Below are positions 1-8,703 of a DNA stretch of 40,520 nt, one piece after another (within the stretch, counting starts at the first letter, position 1; every line of letters begins with the position of its first letter). Where the stretch lies: positions 1 through 40,520 of the forward strand of contig NZ_LKTM01000343.1 in NCBI RefSeq assembly GCF_001417955.2. The letters run 5' to 3'. Origin of the DNA: Mycobacterium gordonae (GTDB taxonomy: Bacteria; Actinomycetota; Actinomycetes; Mycobacteriales; Mycobacteriaceae). The position numbers and the translations under genes are program-made. The notes under the pieces are model-generated. The model had not been told where the DNA came from. It did not search any database and worked only from the letters and a program-made list of their open reading frames with translations.

Positions 1-1
1 G

Positions 2-1108
2 AGCGGCGGTACCGGCGGCACCGGCGGAGCTGGTGGGGCCGGCGGTCGCGGTGGGCTGTTGTTCGGCAACGGTGGGACGGGCGGCTCCGGCGGAGTCGGG
101 GGCACCGGTGGGCTTGCGGGCCCGGCCGACGGCTCAGGGGCGGTTGGTGCCGGCGGCAAGGGCGGCACTGGCGGCCTCGGCGGCGCGGGTGGCGCGGCGG
201 GCCTGTTCGGCACCGCCGGTCCAGCGGGCGTCAGCGGGAACACCGGTGCCACCGGTGGCGGCACGGGCGGCGGTACCGGTACCGCCGGCTTCACTGAAAT
301 CTTCCGCGACGATTTCACTGGGGCCGCGGGTTCGACCGTCAACCGCTCGAACTGGATCTACGACCTCGGCACGCAGTATGGATTCGGCAACTCAGCGCCC
401 CAATGGGGCACCTGGGAGATCGAGACAATGACCGACAGCACCCAGAACGTCTACCTCGACGGCAACGGCCACCTCGCGATCAGCCCGATCAGGGACCCCG
501 CCGGGCATTGGACATCGGGCCGGATCGAGACGGTGCGCACCGACTTTGCCGCACCGACGGGCGGGGTGATGCGCATCGAGGCGTCGATTCAGCAGCCCAA
601 TGTCAACCCCACCAACGGTCAGGGCTACTGGCCGGCGTTCTGGGCGCTCGGCGAGGCGGCGCGGCCCGTTGGTGCCACGAACTGGCCATCGATCGGCGAG
701 ATCGACATCATGGAGGCCATCAACGGCCGCGGCTCGGTGTGGTCGACGCTGCACGGCAACATCTGGGCAGGCGGGCCGCCGTTCAACGAGCCCACCGGAA
801 TCAGCTCCGGCGAACACGCCGTGCCGAACGCGGGCACGAGTTTCCATACCTACGCGGTCGAATTGGACCGCAGTACGAGCGTTGAGCAGTTGCGCTACTA
901 CCTGGACGGCAACAACTACTTCACCATCAACTCCAGCCAGGTCTCCGCGACCGACTGGAACAACGCCACCCACCACGGGTTCTTCCTCATCCTGGACGTG
1001 GCGATGGGCGGCTCCTTCCCGAACGCGTTCGGCGGTGGTCCCACCGGCGCAACGGTTTCCGGGCAGCCGATGCTCGTCGATTACGTGTCGGTGTCCACCA
1101 AAGGCTGA
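2..1108 (+). CDS. PGRS-type protein with C-terminal GH16 glycoside hydrolase domain (5' partial)
   Basis: The frame is open from the window edge, so the N-terminus (presumably a PE domain) lies outside. The first ~95 codons are Gly-Ala-rich GGx repeats typical of PGRS regions, with the characteristic LLFGNGG and AGLFG breaks. From about nt 290 the sequence changes to a compact globular domain starting TEIFRDDF. It carries the GH16 catalytic signature GEIDIME: nucleophile Glu at 698-700, Asp at 704-706 and acid/base Glu at 713-715. It also has a jelly-roll-like ending with DVAMGGSFPNAF. GH16 enzymes of this type cleave beta-1,3- or mixed beta-glucans. PGRS proteins are usually exported by type VII secretion to the cell surface, so a surface or secreted glucanase is inferred. 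The 3' end overlaps the convergent acyltransferase gene by 28 bp. The domain call is firm; substrate and the missing PE part are inferred. Confidence 0.88.
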   Translation, partial: SGGTGGTGGAGGAGGRGGLLFGNGGTGGSGGVGGTGGLAGPADGSGAVGAGGKGGTGGLGGAGGAAGLFGTAGPAGVSGNTGATGGGTGGGTGTAGFTEIFRDDFTGAAGSTVNRSNWIYDLGTQYGFGNSAPQWGTWEIETMTDSTQNVYLDGNGHLAISPIRDPAGHWTSGRIETVRTDFAAPTGGVMRIEASIQQPNVNPTNGQGYWPAFWALGEAARPVGATNWPSIGEIDIMEAINGRGSVWSTLHGNIWAGGPPFNEPTGISSGEHAVPNAGTSFHTYAVELDRSTSVEQLRYYLDGNNYFTINSSQVSATDWNNATHHGFFLILDVAMGGSFPNAFGGGPTGATVSGQPMLVDYVSVSTKG

Positions 1109-2502
1109 TCCTGCCGAGGTGTTATCGACATACTCTGTGCAGACTTCTTCAGCTCCTCGTAGGCCTGCAGCGTGTAGTGGGCCAACCGCGACATGTCGTC
1201 GATCGCCGCGGCGTTGCCGATGAAGCCGAAGTCCATGCTGTCGTGGTACGACGCCAGCGTGGCGTTGAGCCCGATCGAGGCGGCCAGGGCGGATACCGGG
1301 TAGATGCCCAGCAGGCGTGCGCCGTTGAGATACCTGGTCTCCCTGGCGCCTGCGACGTTGGAGATCACCAGGTTGCAGGCGGGATGGCCGACCCGGTCCA
1401 GGTGCGTGGACGCGCCCAGACCCGCGAGCGCGACGAGTCCCACCGCGTAGGTCATCGCCGCCTCCGTCGACATGGCGGCCAACTCCTTCTTGGCGGCGGC
1501 CACCGACGACGCCACCTGCCCGATCCGGTCCGTCATCTCGGCTTCGGGTTCACCCAGTCGTACGAACAGCGCCGAGACCCGGGTCCCGATCGCCGTGTCA
1601 TCGCCGCCCCGCAGCGACACCGGACACATCGCGATGAAGGGATGCCCGAAGGCGCGTCCGGTCTCCCGCAGGTAGGTGTGCAACCCGGCGTCGACGATGC
1701 TGACCGCGACGTCGTTGAGGGTGGCCCCGAAGTGCCGCCCGACGTCATGCATCTCCTCGAGCGGCAGCGACAGTGTGGCGAAGCTGCGCCCGATCTTGAG
1801 TGGTTCGTTGGTGGGGGCGTGGTGCGCCGCGAACGGCAGGCTGCCCTCGAGGTGAGACCGGAACATACCGGCGAACACCTTGCGCAACGCGGTGACCGAC
1901 ACCTGGTTGAGCGCCCCGACCTGGGTGAGCGCGCCCCGGATCGAGTCGGTGATGCGCCCGAGGAGCGGTGTCGGCGGGTGCGGCGCGGACGCCGGCACGT
2001 CGAGCGCGAAGGCGGGCTTGGGGATGGTCGGCTCGTCGGAGAGGTTCAGGCCGTCGTACAGCCGCCTGAGCCCGGACTCGCCGTCGATGATGCAGTGGTG
2101 GGTCTTGGTGTAGATCGCGAACATCCGGTCCGGCAGGCCATCGATGATCCAGCAGCGGAACAGCGGCCGGCTGCGGTCGAGTTGCGTCTCATGCAGGTCG
2201 GCAACCAGTCGCAGCAGGTCGTCATAACTGGATCCGGCAGGCAGCGCGAGGTGCTCGACGTGGTAGTGCGGGTCCCAGTTGTCCACTTCGCGGAAATGGG
2301 GGCCGCCGCGGCCCAGCAACTCGGGAACGTAATTGAACGGGGGCGCCGGCGAGCAGGCCCGGTAGAAGTCCACGATCTCGCGCACCAGCGACTCGCTGTC
2401 GGACGGCTTCTGGAACAGCAGCATCGCGCCGACGTGGGTAGTGCTGCCCGGCGACTCGATCAGCAGCCATGAAAGGTCGAGCGGCGGAATCGGTTTGGTC
2501 AT
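1081..2502 (-). CDS. WS/DGAT-family acyltransferase (wax ester/triacylglycerol synthase type)
   Basis: A 473-aa protein of the wax ester synthase/acyl-CoA:diacylglycerol acyltransferase family, which makes storage triacylglycerol or wax esters from acyl-CoA. It begins with the family-typical PLDLSWLLIES. The catalytic motif HHxxxDG is present as HHCIIDG at residues 135-141. The C-terminal half has the ISNVAG and YPVSALA segments of the family. The ATG at 2502 is preferred over the adjacent GTG at 2505 because AGGAG (2514-2510) sits 7 nt upstream of it. The gene is divergent from the acyltransferase-3 gene and convergent with the GH16 gene. Mycobacteria carry many paralogs, so no particular tgs symbol can be assigned. 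Confidence 0.9.
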   Translation of the reverse strand: MTKPIPPLDLSWLLIESPGSTTHVGAMLLFQKPSDSESLVREIVDFYRACSPAPPFNYVPELLGRGGPHFREVDNWDPHYHVEHLALPAGSSYDDLLRLVADLHETQLDRSRPLFRCWIIDGLPDRMFAIYTKTHHCIIDGESGLRRLYDGLNLSDEPTIPKPAFALDVPASAPHPPTPLLGRITDSIRGALTQVGALNQVSVTALRKVFAGMFRSHLEGSLPFAAHHAPTNEPLKIGRSFATLSLPLEEMHDVGRHFGATLNDVAVSIVDAGLHTYLRETGRAFGHPFIAMCPVSLRGGDDTAIGTRVSALFVRLGEPEAEMTDRIGQVASSVAAAKKELAAMSTEAAMTYAVGLVALAGLGASTHLDRVGHPACNLVISNVAGARETRYLNGARLLGIYPVSALAASIGLNATLASYHDSMDFGFIGNAAAIDDMSRLAHYTLQAYEELKKSAQSMSITPRQDQPLVDTDT

Positions 2503-2599
2503 CACGCATCTCCTGTCCAGGGGAGATGCTGCGCTGTGCCCGTCTTTGCCGGGAGGGCATTTGGGCCCCGTTCGGGCACCCTTTAGTCACTTGCCGCCG

Positions 2600-2628
2600 T
2601 TCAGGCTTGTATTCGCGCCCACTTATAT
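2600..2628 (+). promoter_or_regulatory. Candidate SigA-like promoter for the acyltransferase-3 gene
   Basis: TTCAGG at 2600-2605 and TTATAT at 2623-2628 are separated by 17 bp, inside the 136-bp divergent intergenic region. Transcription would begin only a few bases before the GTG at 2642, so the leader would be very short. Based on sequence similarity alone. Confidence 0.3.
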
Positions 2629-2641
2629 ACAGTGGGGGATC

Positions 2642-4888
2642 GTGCGTCAGTCCGAGAACGTGAGCTCCGCTCGTAGCGTGCTGCCGTCGCCGGACGCGCA
2701 GGCGAAGCACACGCCGCAGAGCGGATTCCGCGACGACATCGAGGGCCTGCGCGGATTCACCCTGTTGGCCATCGTCGGCTGGCACATCTCCATGCCCGGT
2801 GTCAGCGGTGGCTTCGTCGGCCCGGACATCTTCTTCGAGATCTCCGGCTTCGTCATCACCGGCCAGCTCTGGAAACAGGTGAGCACCACCGGCACCGTCG
2901 GGCTGAAGAAGTTCTACGGGGCGCGGTCGCGGCGCCTGCTGCCGGTGTCGGCGACGATCGGCGTCATCACCGCGATCGCCGCGGCATTCCTGCTGCCCGT
3001 GGTGCAGGCCCAGAGCGCACTGAAGGACGCCATCGCGTGCGCGCTGTACGTCCCCAACTTCTGGTTCATCGTCCAGCAGGTCGACTATTTCGCCGGCGGC
3101 GCGCCTTCGCCGTTCCAGCACTACTGGACCCTGGGCGTGGAAGAACAGTTCTACCTGCTGTGGCCGCCGATGATCGTCGGCTTGGCATGGCTGATCCGGC
3201 GGTTGCGCCGACGCCGCAACACCGATGCGGGGTCCGCAAGAATCCCGTCCAAGACCCCGTTCCTGGTGCTCGTCACGTTCATCGCGGTTTCCTCGTTCTT
3301 GCTGTCGCTGCTGGTCACCTACGTGATGCCGCTCGCGGCATACTTCTCCCTGTTCACCAGGGCCTGGCAGCTGGCTCTGGGCGCCCTGGTGGCGCTCACG
3401 GCCAACCAGTGGAGCAGGCTCCCGGAGCGGGCCGCGGTGACCATCGGCTGGATCGGCACGGCCATGGTGCTCGCGGCCTGCGTCTTCTACACCCCCGACA
3501 TTCCCTACCCGGGCACCGCGGCGCTGTTGCCAGTCCTGGGCACCGCACTGTTGCTCGGCGCCGGCTGCTCCACACCAAATCAGGGCGCCGGGCGCATGCT
3601 GGGCTGGTCACCGATGCGGGCGATCGGTCGTTTGTCCTATTCGTGGTACCTGTGGCACTGGCCGGTGCTGGTGTTCGCCCCGATCGTGGTGGGCCACCCG
3701 CTGGGGTTGCTCGGCAAGTTCATCGCGGCGGTGGTGGTCTCCGGCGGGCTGGGATGGCTCACCCTGCGCTATATCGAGAACCCACTGCGCTACGCCACTG
3801 TGCTGCACAAGTCGCCGATGAAGAGCCTGGCCGTCGGCGGGTTCGCCACCACGCTCGCGGCGCTGGTGGGCGTGGCGTTGCTGATGTACGTGTCGTCGAT
3901 CCCGATGCCCGTTGCGGTCGCGCGCGGCGCGGTGGCCGCGCCGCTGACCATCAAGCCGCCGCCAGCGCCCACCGGGGACGACATCGCGGCCTACGACGCG
4001 GCGGTACAGAACGTGTTCGGACAGGTGCAGGCGGCGGTCGCGGCATCAGCCGAATTGAAGGACGTGCCCTCTAACCTGAGCCCGTCGCTGGCGGACGCGG
4101 CCGGCGAAGTCGGCCAGATGATGTTCGACGGCTGTCTGCGCCTGCCGATTCAGGCCGGACAACCCGAGTGCGCGATGGGCGACAAAGCGTCCAAGACGAC
4201 GGTGGCCGTCATCGGTGACTCGCATGCCTCGATGTGGATCCCCGCGCTGCGGGAGGTCGGCAAGCAACGGCCCTGGCGAATCGAAGCGATGGCCAAGGCG
4301 GCCTGCCCGATGATGGATCTGCCCATCGCCAACCGCTTCGTCGCCCCCATCGTCGAGTACCTCCAGCACTGCGAGCAGTGGCGCGGCGAGATCATGTCCC
4401 GGCTGCGGGCCGAACACCCGAAGCTGGTGGTGGTCAGCGTGTTCCGGGGTTACACCGCCACCCACAGCAACGGATTTCTCTCGGGCTTCTCCTCGTACGA
4501 CGGAGCCTGGGTCAACGGCCTCAAGAAACTGACCGAGCAGCTGCGCGGCATCGGCGCCAAGGTGATGGTGCTCGGGCCGCTGCCGCATCTGAATGCCGCG
4601 GTGCCGGGCTGCCTGTCCGAGCACCTGACCGACGCGACCCTGTGTTCGCCGCCGATGTCGTTCGCGTTCGACCGGGACGGCATGGCGGCCGAGGCCGCAG
4701 CCGTCAAGGCCGGCGGGGGGCAGTACGTCGACCTCACCGATCTGTTCTGCACCAAGCAGCACTGCCCCGTCATCATCGGCAACACCCTGGTCTACGTCGA
4801 CGCGGGTCATCTGACGCTGGAATATTCCAGGCTGCTGGCGCCGGCTCTCGCGGCACTGTCCGACCGCGCGCTCGTCGCTAACGGATGA
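2642..4888 (+). CDS. Acyltransferase-3 / SGNH fusion, membrane O-acyltransferase (OafA-like)
   Basis: A 748-aa integral membrane protein. The N-terminal half is an acyltransferase-3 domain: RDDIEGLRG at about residues 29-37, then the conserved His of the first helix in GWH, and some ten hydrophobic segments ending near residue 425. The C-terminal part is a periplasmic SGNH-like domain with GDSH near residues 524-527 and a terminal DAGHLT Asp-His motif near residue 720. This two-domain layout is that of OafA-type O-acetyl/acyl transferases, which move acyl groups across the membrane onto sugars of envelope glycans or glycolipids. GTG 2642 is chosen because in-frame codons further upstream run into the divergent gene; GGGGGAT just before it is a weak ribosome site. 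The acceptor is unknown. The end overlaps the convergent hydrolase gene by 11 bp. Confidence 0.9.
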   Translation: MRQSENVSSARSVLPSPDAQAKHTPQSGFRDDIEGLRGFTLLAIVGWHISMPGVSGGFVGPDIFFEISGFVITGQLWKQVSTTGTVGLKKFYGARSRRLLPVSATIGVITAIAAAFLLPVVQAQSALKDAIACALYVPNFWFIVQQVDYFAGGAPSPFQHYWTLGVEEQFYLLWPPMIVGLAWLIRRLRRRRNTDAGSARIPSKTPFLVLVTFIAVSSFLLSLLVTYVMPLAAYFSLFTRAWQLALGALVALTANQWSRLPERAAVTIGWIGTAMVLAACVFYTPDIPYPGTAALLPVLGTALLLGAGCSTPNQGAGRMLGWSPMRAIGRLSYSWYLWHWPVLVFAPIVVGHPLGLLGKFIAAVVVSGGLGWLTLRYIENPLRYATVLHKSPMKSLAVGGFATTLAALVGVALLMYVSSIPMPVAVARGAVAAPLTIKPPPAPTGDDIAAYDAAVQNVFGQVQAAVAASAELKDVPSNLSPSLADAAGEVGQMMFDGCLRLPIQAGQPECAMGDKASKTTVAVIGDSHASMWIPALREVGKQRPWRIEAMAKAACPMMDLPIANRFVAPIVEYLQHCEQWRGEIMSRLRAEHPKLVVVSVFRGYTATHSNGFLSGFSSYDGAWVNGLKKLTEQLRGIGAKVMVLGPLPHLNAAVPGCLSEHLTDATLCSPPMSFAFDRDGMAAEAAAVKAGGGQYVDLTDLFCTKQHCPVIIGNTLVYVDAGHLTLEYSRLLAPALAALSDRALVANG

Positions 4889-5501
4889 TCGAGGCGACCA
4901 CGTCGTCGGTGGTCACAATCGCGTCCGCGTAGTTGGGAATGTTGACGTCCAGCGCCGCGTGCATCTCCACCTCCGAGTAGTCCGCGGTCGCGTCTTTGAC
5001 CATCGTCACCGCGTAGCCCAGTTCGGCGGCGAAACGGACGGTGGCCTCTACGCAGGTGTGCGCGATGAGTCCCATGACGATCAGCCGCTGGATACCGTGC
5101 CGTTTGAGCAGCAGATCCAGGTCGGTGTTGGCGAAGCCGCTGGAGCACCAATGTTCTTGTGCGACAACGTCACCCGGCATCGGCACGAAGTCGGGGTGCA
5201 GCTCGCCGCCCCAGCTGCCGAATTCGAACGTGCGACGTTGCCACGCCGCCCGTTGCACGGGCGCGACGGACCGCCAATTCTCGTAGTCGCCGGCGCGGTA
5301 CCGGCGGTGCAGCGCATAGAAGACGCGGATCTGTGCCTCGCGCGCCGCGTCCAGCACCCGCTTCATGTGCGGGACGCAATCGTTGGCTTCGATGACGCCT
5401 TTCAAGCGGTCCCAGACCTTGCCACCGGGGGAGATGAAATCGTTGTAGGGATCGATCACCAGCAATCCTGTGGTGTCCCCGCGGTGGGTCGCGTCGTTCA
5501 T
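4878..5501 (-). CDS. Isochorismatase-like cysteine hydrolase
   Basis: A 207-aa single-domain protein of the cysteine hydrolase (isochorismatase/nicotinamidase) superfamily. Visible parts are the N-terminal strand GLLVIDPYNDF with catalytic Asp17, the cis-peptide region GLIAHTCVEATVRFA with nucleophile Cys150, and ELGYAVTMVKDAT. In the middle segment where a catalytic Lys is normally found, the sequence is AQEHWCSSGFANTDLDLL and contains no Lys, so Gln or Glu may replace it. Substrate cannot be predicted. ATG 5501 is preferred over upstream starts because it gives the usual family length, with AGGAA just before it. The start lies 46 bp from the divergent cyclase-AAA gene. Confidence 0.85.
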   Translation of the reverse strand: MNDATHRGDTTGLLVIDPYNDFISPGGKVWDRLKGVIEANDCVPHMKRVLDAAREAQIRVFYALHRRYRAGDYENWRSVAPVQRAAWQRRTFEFGSWGGELHPDFVPMPGDVVAQEHWCSSGFANTDLDLLLKRHGIQRLIVMGLIAHTCVEATVRFAAELGYAVTMVKDATADYSEVEMHAALDVNIPNYADAIVTTDDVVASIIR

Positions 5502-5547
5502 TTCCTGGTCCCCCAACAACAGTTCGATTGCACTAATCTGACAAGCC

Positions 5548-8500
5548 GTGGCGGCCTGTAGCAAGTGCGGCACCGAACTGCTGGCAAACGCACGGTTCTG
5601 TCACGGGTGTGGCGCGCCGGTCTCGTCGGCCGATTCGCAGGCCGAGTACAAGCAGGTGACCGTGTTGTTCGCCGACGTGGTGCATTCGATGGACATCGCG
5701 GCGGCGGTCGGCCCGGAACGTCTGCGCGAGATCATGACTCAACTGGTCACCCGGGCGTCGGCGGTGGTGCAGCGCTACGGCGGCACGGTGGACAAGTTCA
5801 CCGGCGACGGCATCATGGCCCTGTTCGGCGCGCCTGCCGCGCTGGAGGACCATGCGCTGCGGGCGTGCCTGACCGCGCTCGGAATCCAGGACGCAACCCG
5901 ACGATTGGCGGCCGAACTCGACGGCGATGTGGCGCTGCAGCTGCGCATCGGCCTGAATTCCGGCGAGGTGATCGCCGGTGAAATCGGTTCCGGCGCTTTG
6001 GGTTACACCGCGGTAGGCGAGCAGGTGGGAATCGCCCAGCGGATGGAGTCGGTGGCTGCGCCGGGTGGGGTGATGGTCAGCGAATCCACGGCACGACTGG
6101 TCGAGGGTGCCACGGTGCTGGGTGAGCCGCAGCGGGTTCACGTCAAAGGCGCCGACGACGCGCTGACCGGTCGGCAGTTGCTCAGCGTCGCCACGCCCGA
6201 GGAACGCGCCGACGTCCCGGTGTCGACACTGGTCGGGCGCGACTGGGAAGTCGCGGCACTGGCGGCCATGCTGGATCGTTCGGCAGCGGGCCGCGGGTCG
6301 GTGGTCGGCATCAGCGGTCCGGCCGGCATCGGAAAGACCCGGTTGGTGCGCGAGACCGTCCGGCTGGCGCAGGACCGCGGCCTGGAGGTCTTCAGCAGCT
6401 TCTGCGAATCGCACGCCACCGATGTCCCGTTCCGGGTGATGGAGCGTCTGCTGCGATCGGTCAGCCAGACGAACGGGCTGGCCGACGAGGCGGCGCGTCA
6501 GCGAGTTCGGGAGGGCATGCCCGACGCCGATCCGCAGGACCTGTGGTTGCTGTGCGATCTGCTGGGTGTCGCGGATCCCGAGGTGAAACTGCCCAAGATC
6601 GACCCGGATGCGCGACGGCGCCGGCTAACTGCGCTGTTCAACGCATATCTGCTCGCGCGGACCCAGCCGGCCATCTTCCTCGTCGAGGATGTGCACTGGA
6701 TCGACGACGCCAGCGAATCCATGCTCGCGGATCTGCTGACGGTGGTCACCCAGACTCCCTCGATCGTGCTTTTCACCTACCGCCCCGACTACCAGGGCGC
6801 CCTGCAGCTCGTCCCCGGCGCCCAGACGTTCGCGCTGGCACCGCTCACCGATTCCGAGGCCTCGGTGCTGGTCTCCGAGTTGCTGGGCCGCGATCCCTCC
6901 GTCGCACCGATCGGTGACGTGATCGCCGCGCGCGCGGCGGGCAACCCGCTGTTCGCCGAGGAGATCACCCGCGAACTCGCCGAGCGGGGCGTGCTCGGCG
7001 GCGAGCGCGGCGACTACGTCTGCCGTACCGACGTCGCCGACGTACGCGTGCCGCCCACCCTGCAGGCGACGATCGCCGCCCGCATCGACCGGCTCAGCCC
7101 CGCGGCCAAACACACCCTCAGCGCCGCGGCGATCATCGGGTCCCGGTTCTCCACCGACCTGCTCGCCAGCCTCGGCGTCGATCCCAAGATCGACGAACTC
7201 CTGGCGGCCGAACTGGTGCACCAGGTGCGGTTCACCGCCGACCCGGCCTACGCATTCCGCCATCCGCTCATCCGGACCGTGGCCTACGAAGCCCAGCTGA
7301 AAGCCGACCGGGCCCGGTTGCACCGGCGACTGGCCGAGGCCATCGAAGCGCGGGAGCCGCAAACGGTCGATCAACGTGCGGTGCTGATCGCCGAGCACCT
7401 CGAAGCGGCCGGAGACGGGTTCGCCGCCTACGGCTGGCACATGCGGGCGGCGAACTGGGCAACCAATCGCGATATCGCGTCGGCGCTGCTGAGTTGGGAA
7501 CGCGCGCAGAAGATCGCCGATGCGTTGCCCGCGGATGTGCCGCACCGCGCGGCGCTGCGCATTGCGCCGCGCACCATGCTGTGCGGGGTCGCGTGGCGGG
7601 TGCACGCCGATGCCGGCGGCCGGTTCGAGGAATTGCGCCAGTTGTGCAGTGTTGCGGGCGACAAGGCGTCGCTGGCAATCGCCATGGCCGGGATGGTGAT
7701 CGGACTGGCGTATCAGGCGCGTATCCGAGAGGCGTCACGGCTGGCGTCCGAGGCGATGACACTGATCGAGGCGGTCGGCGATCCGACGCTGACGGTGGGG
7801 CTTTCGTTCGCGCCGATCTACGCCAAAGGTGAGAGCGCCGAGTGGTCCCAGGTGTTGCAGTGGTCTGAGCGGGTGATCGACCTGGCCGACGGCGATCCGG
7901 CCCGCGGCAACTTCATCATCGGGTCGCCGCTGGCCATCGCCCACACGACGCGGGCGATCGCCTGTTACTGCCTGGGCCGCGCCGGCTGGCGGGACGACCT
8001 GCGACAGGGTCTGGACATGGCCCGCCGGGCCGACCCGTTGTCTTACGCCAGAGCCGTTGCCTACGTTTACTTTCCGGCGATACCGGCCGGTGTGCTGAGG
8101 CCCGACGTCCGCGCGGTCCGCGAAATCGAGGGCGCACTGCGCATCGCCGAGCGATCGGGTGACAACTTCGCGTTGGCCTTCGCGCGGCTGACGCTGGGCG
8201 TCGCTCTGGTGCACCGCGAGACCGCCGAGCAGCATGACCGCGGCGAGCTGTTGCTCACTGAGGTCACCGAACTGTTCCAGCGGCAGGGGCACAATCTCTC
8301 CGAGCTGCCCATCGTCAACGTCTACTCGGCGCGGGACCGGGCGCGACGGGGGGACCGCGACGACGCGATCGCCGAATTGCGGGCGGTCGTCGAGCATCTG
8401 GTCCGCGAAGGACAGTTGCTGACCTGGGGGATCCCCGCCACCGCGGTCCTGGTTGAGACGCTGCTCGATCGGGGCACCGACAGCGATGTCGCCGAAGCCG

Positions 8501-8703
8501 AGGCCGCGATCAAGACCGTCGCCGAGCAACGCCACGAGCAGGACCTGCCGGTCCGCGACATCTGGTTGCTGCGGATGCGGGCGATGCTGGCCCGCACGAA
8601 CGGTCACACCGACGAATACGCGGACCTGGCCAACCGCTACCTCGAGATGGCGGTGGCGCTGGGTTTCGAGGGACACATCGTCTGGGCAGAGTCGATGCCA
8701 TGA
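5548..8703 (+). CDS. Zinc-ribbon / class III nucleotide cyclase / AAA-type ATPase / TPR-like signalling protein
   Basis: A 1051-aa multidomain protein. Residues 4-21 form a small zinc ribbon (Cys4, Cys7, Cys18, Cys21). Residues ~34-200 are a class III cyclase homology domain with metal ligands Asp43 (FADVV) and Asp87 (FTGDG) and the adenine-site Lys83. At the end of the fold the usual V-N-x-A-x-R reads V-G-I-A-Q-R: the transition-state Asn is replaced by Gly161 while Arg165 is kept. An AAA/STAND-like ATPase follows, with Walker A GPAGIGKTR near 257-265 and Walker B-like IFLVEDVHW. The C-terminal ~400 residues are helical and TPR-like. No LuxR helix-turn-helix is seen at the end. Mycobacteria have several relatives of this layout. 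The 3' end overlaps the next gene as ATGA, implying coupled translation. Catalytic activity is uncertain. Confidence 0.88.
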   Translation: MAACSKCGTELLANARFCHGCGAPVSSADSQAEYKQVTVLFADVVHSMDIAAAVGPERLREIMTQLVTRASAVVQRYGGTVDKFTGDGIMALFGAPAALEDHALRACLTALGIQDATRRLAAELDGDVALQLRIGLNSGEVIAGEIGSGALGYTAVGEQVGIAQRMESVAAPGGVMVSESTARLVEGATVLGEPQRVHVKGADDALTGRQLLSVATPEERADVPVSTLVGRDWEVAALAAMLDRSAAGRGSVVGISGPAGIGKTRLVRETVRLAQDRGLEVFSSFCESHATDVPFRVMERLLRSVSQTNGLADEAARQRVREGMPDADPQDLWLLCDLLGVADPEVKLPKIDPDARRRRLTALFNAYLLARTQPAIFLVEDVHWIDDASESMLADLLTVVTQTPSIVLFTYRPDYQGALQLVPGAQTFALAPLTDSEASVLVSELLGRDPSVAPIGDVIAARAAGNPLFAEEITRELAERGVLGGERGDYVCRTDVADVRVPPTLQATIAARIDRLSPAAKHTLSAAAIIGSRFSTDLLASLGVDPKIDELLAAELVHQVRFTADPAYAFRHPLIRTVAYEAQLKADRARLHRRLAEAIEAREPQTVDQRAVLIAEHLEAAGDGFAAYGWHMRAANWATNRDIASALLSWERAQKIADALPADVPHRAALRIAPRTMLCGVAWRVHADAGGRFEELRQLCSVAGDKASLAIAMAGMVIGLAYQARIREASRLASEAMTLIEAVGDPTLTVGLSFAPIYAKGESAEWSQVLQWSERVIDLADGDPARGNFIIGSPLAIAHTTRAIACYCLGRAGWRDDLRQGLDMARRADPLSYARAVAYVYFPAIPAGVLRPDVRAVREIEGALRIAERSGDNFALAFARLTLGVALVHRETAEQHDRGELLLTEVTELFQRQGHNLSELPIVNVYSARDRARRGDRDDAIAELRAVVEHLVREGQLLTWGIPATAVLVETLLDRGTDSDVAEAEAAIKTVAEQRHEQDLPVRDIWLLRMRAMLARTNGHTDEYADLANRYLEMAVALGFEGHIVWAESMP

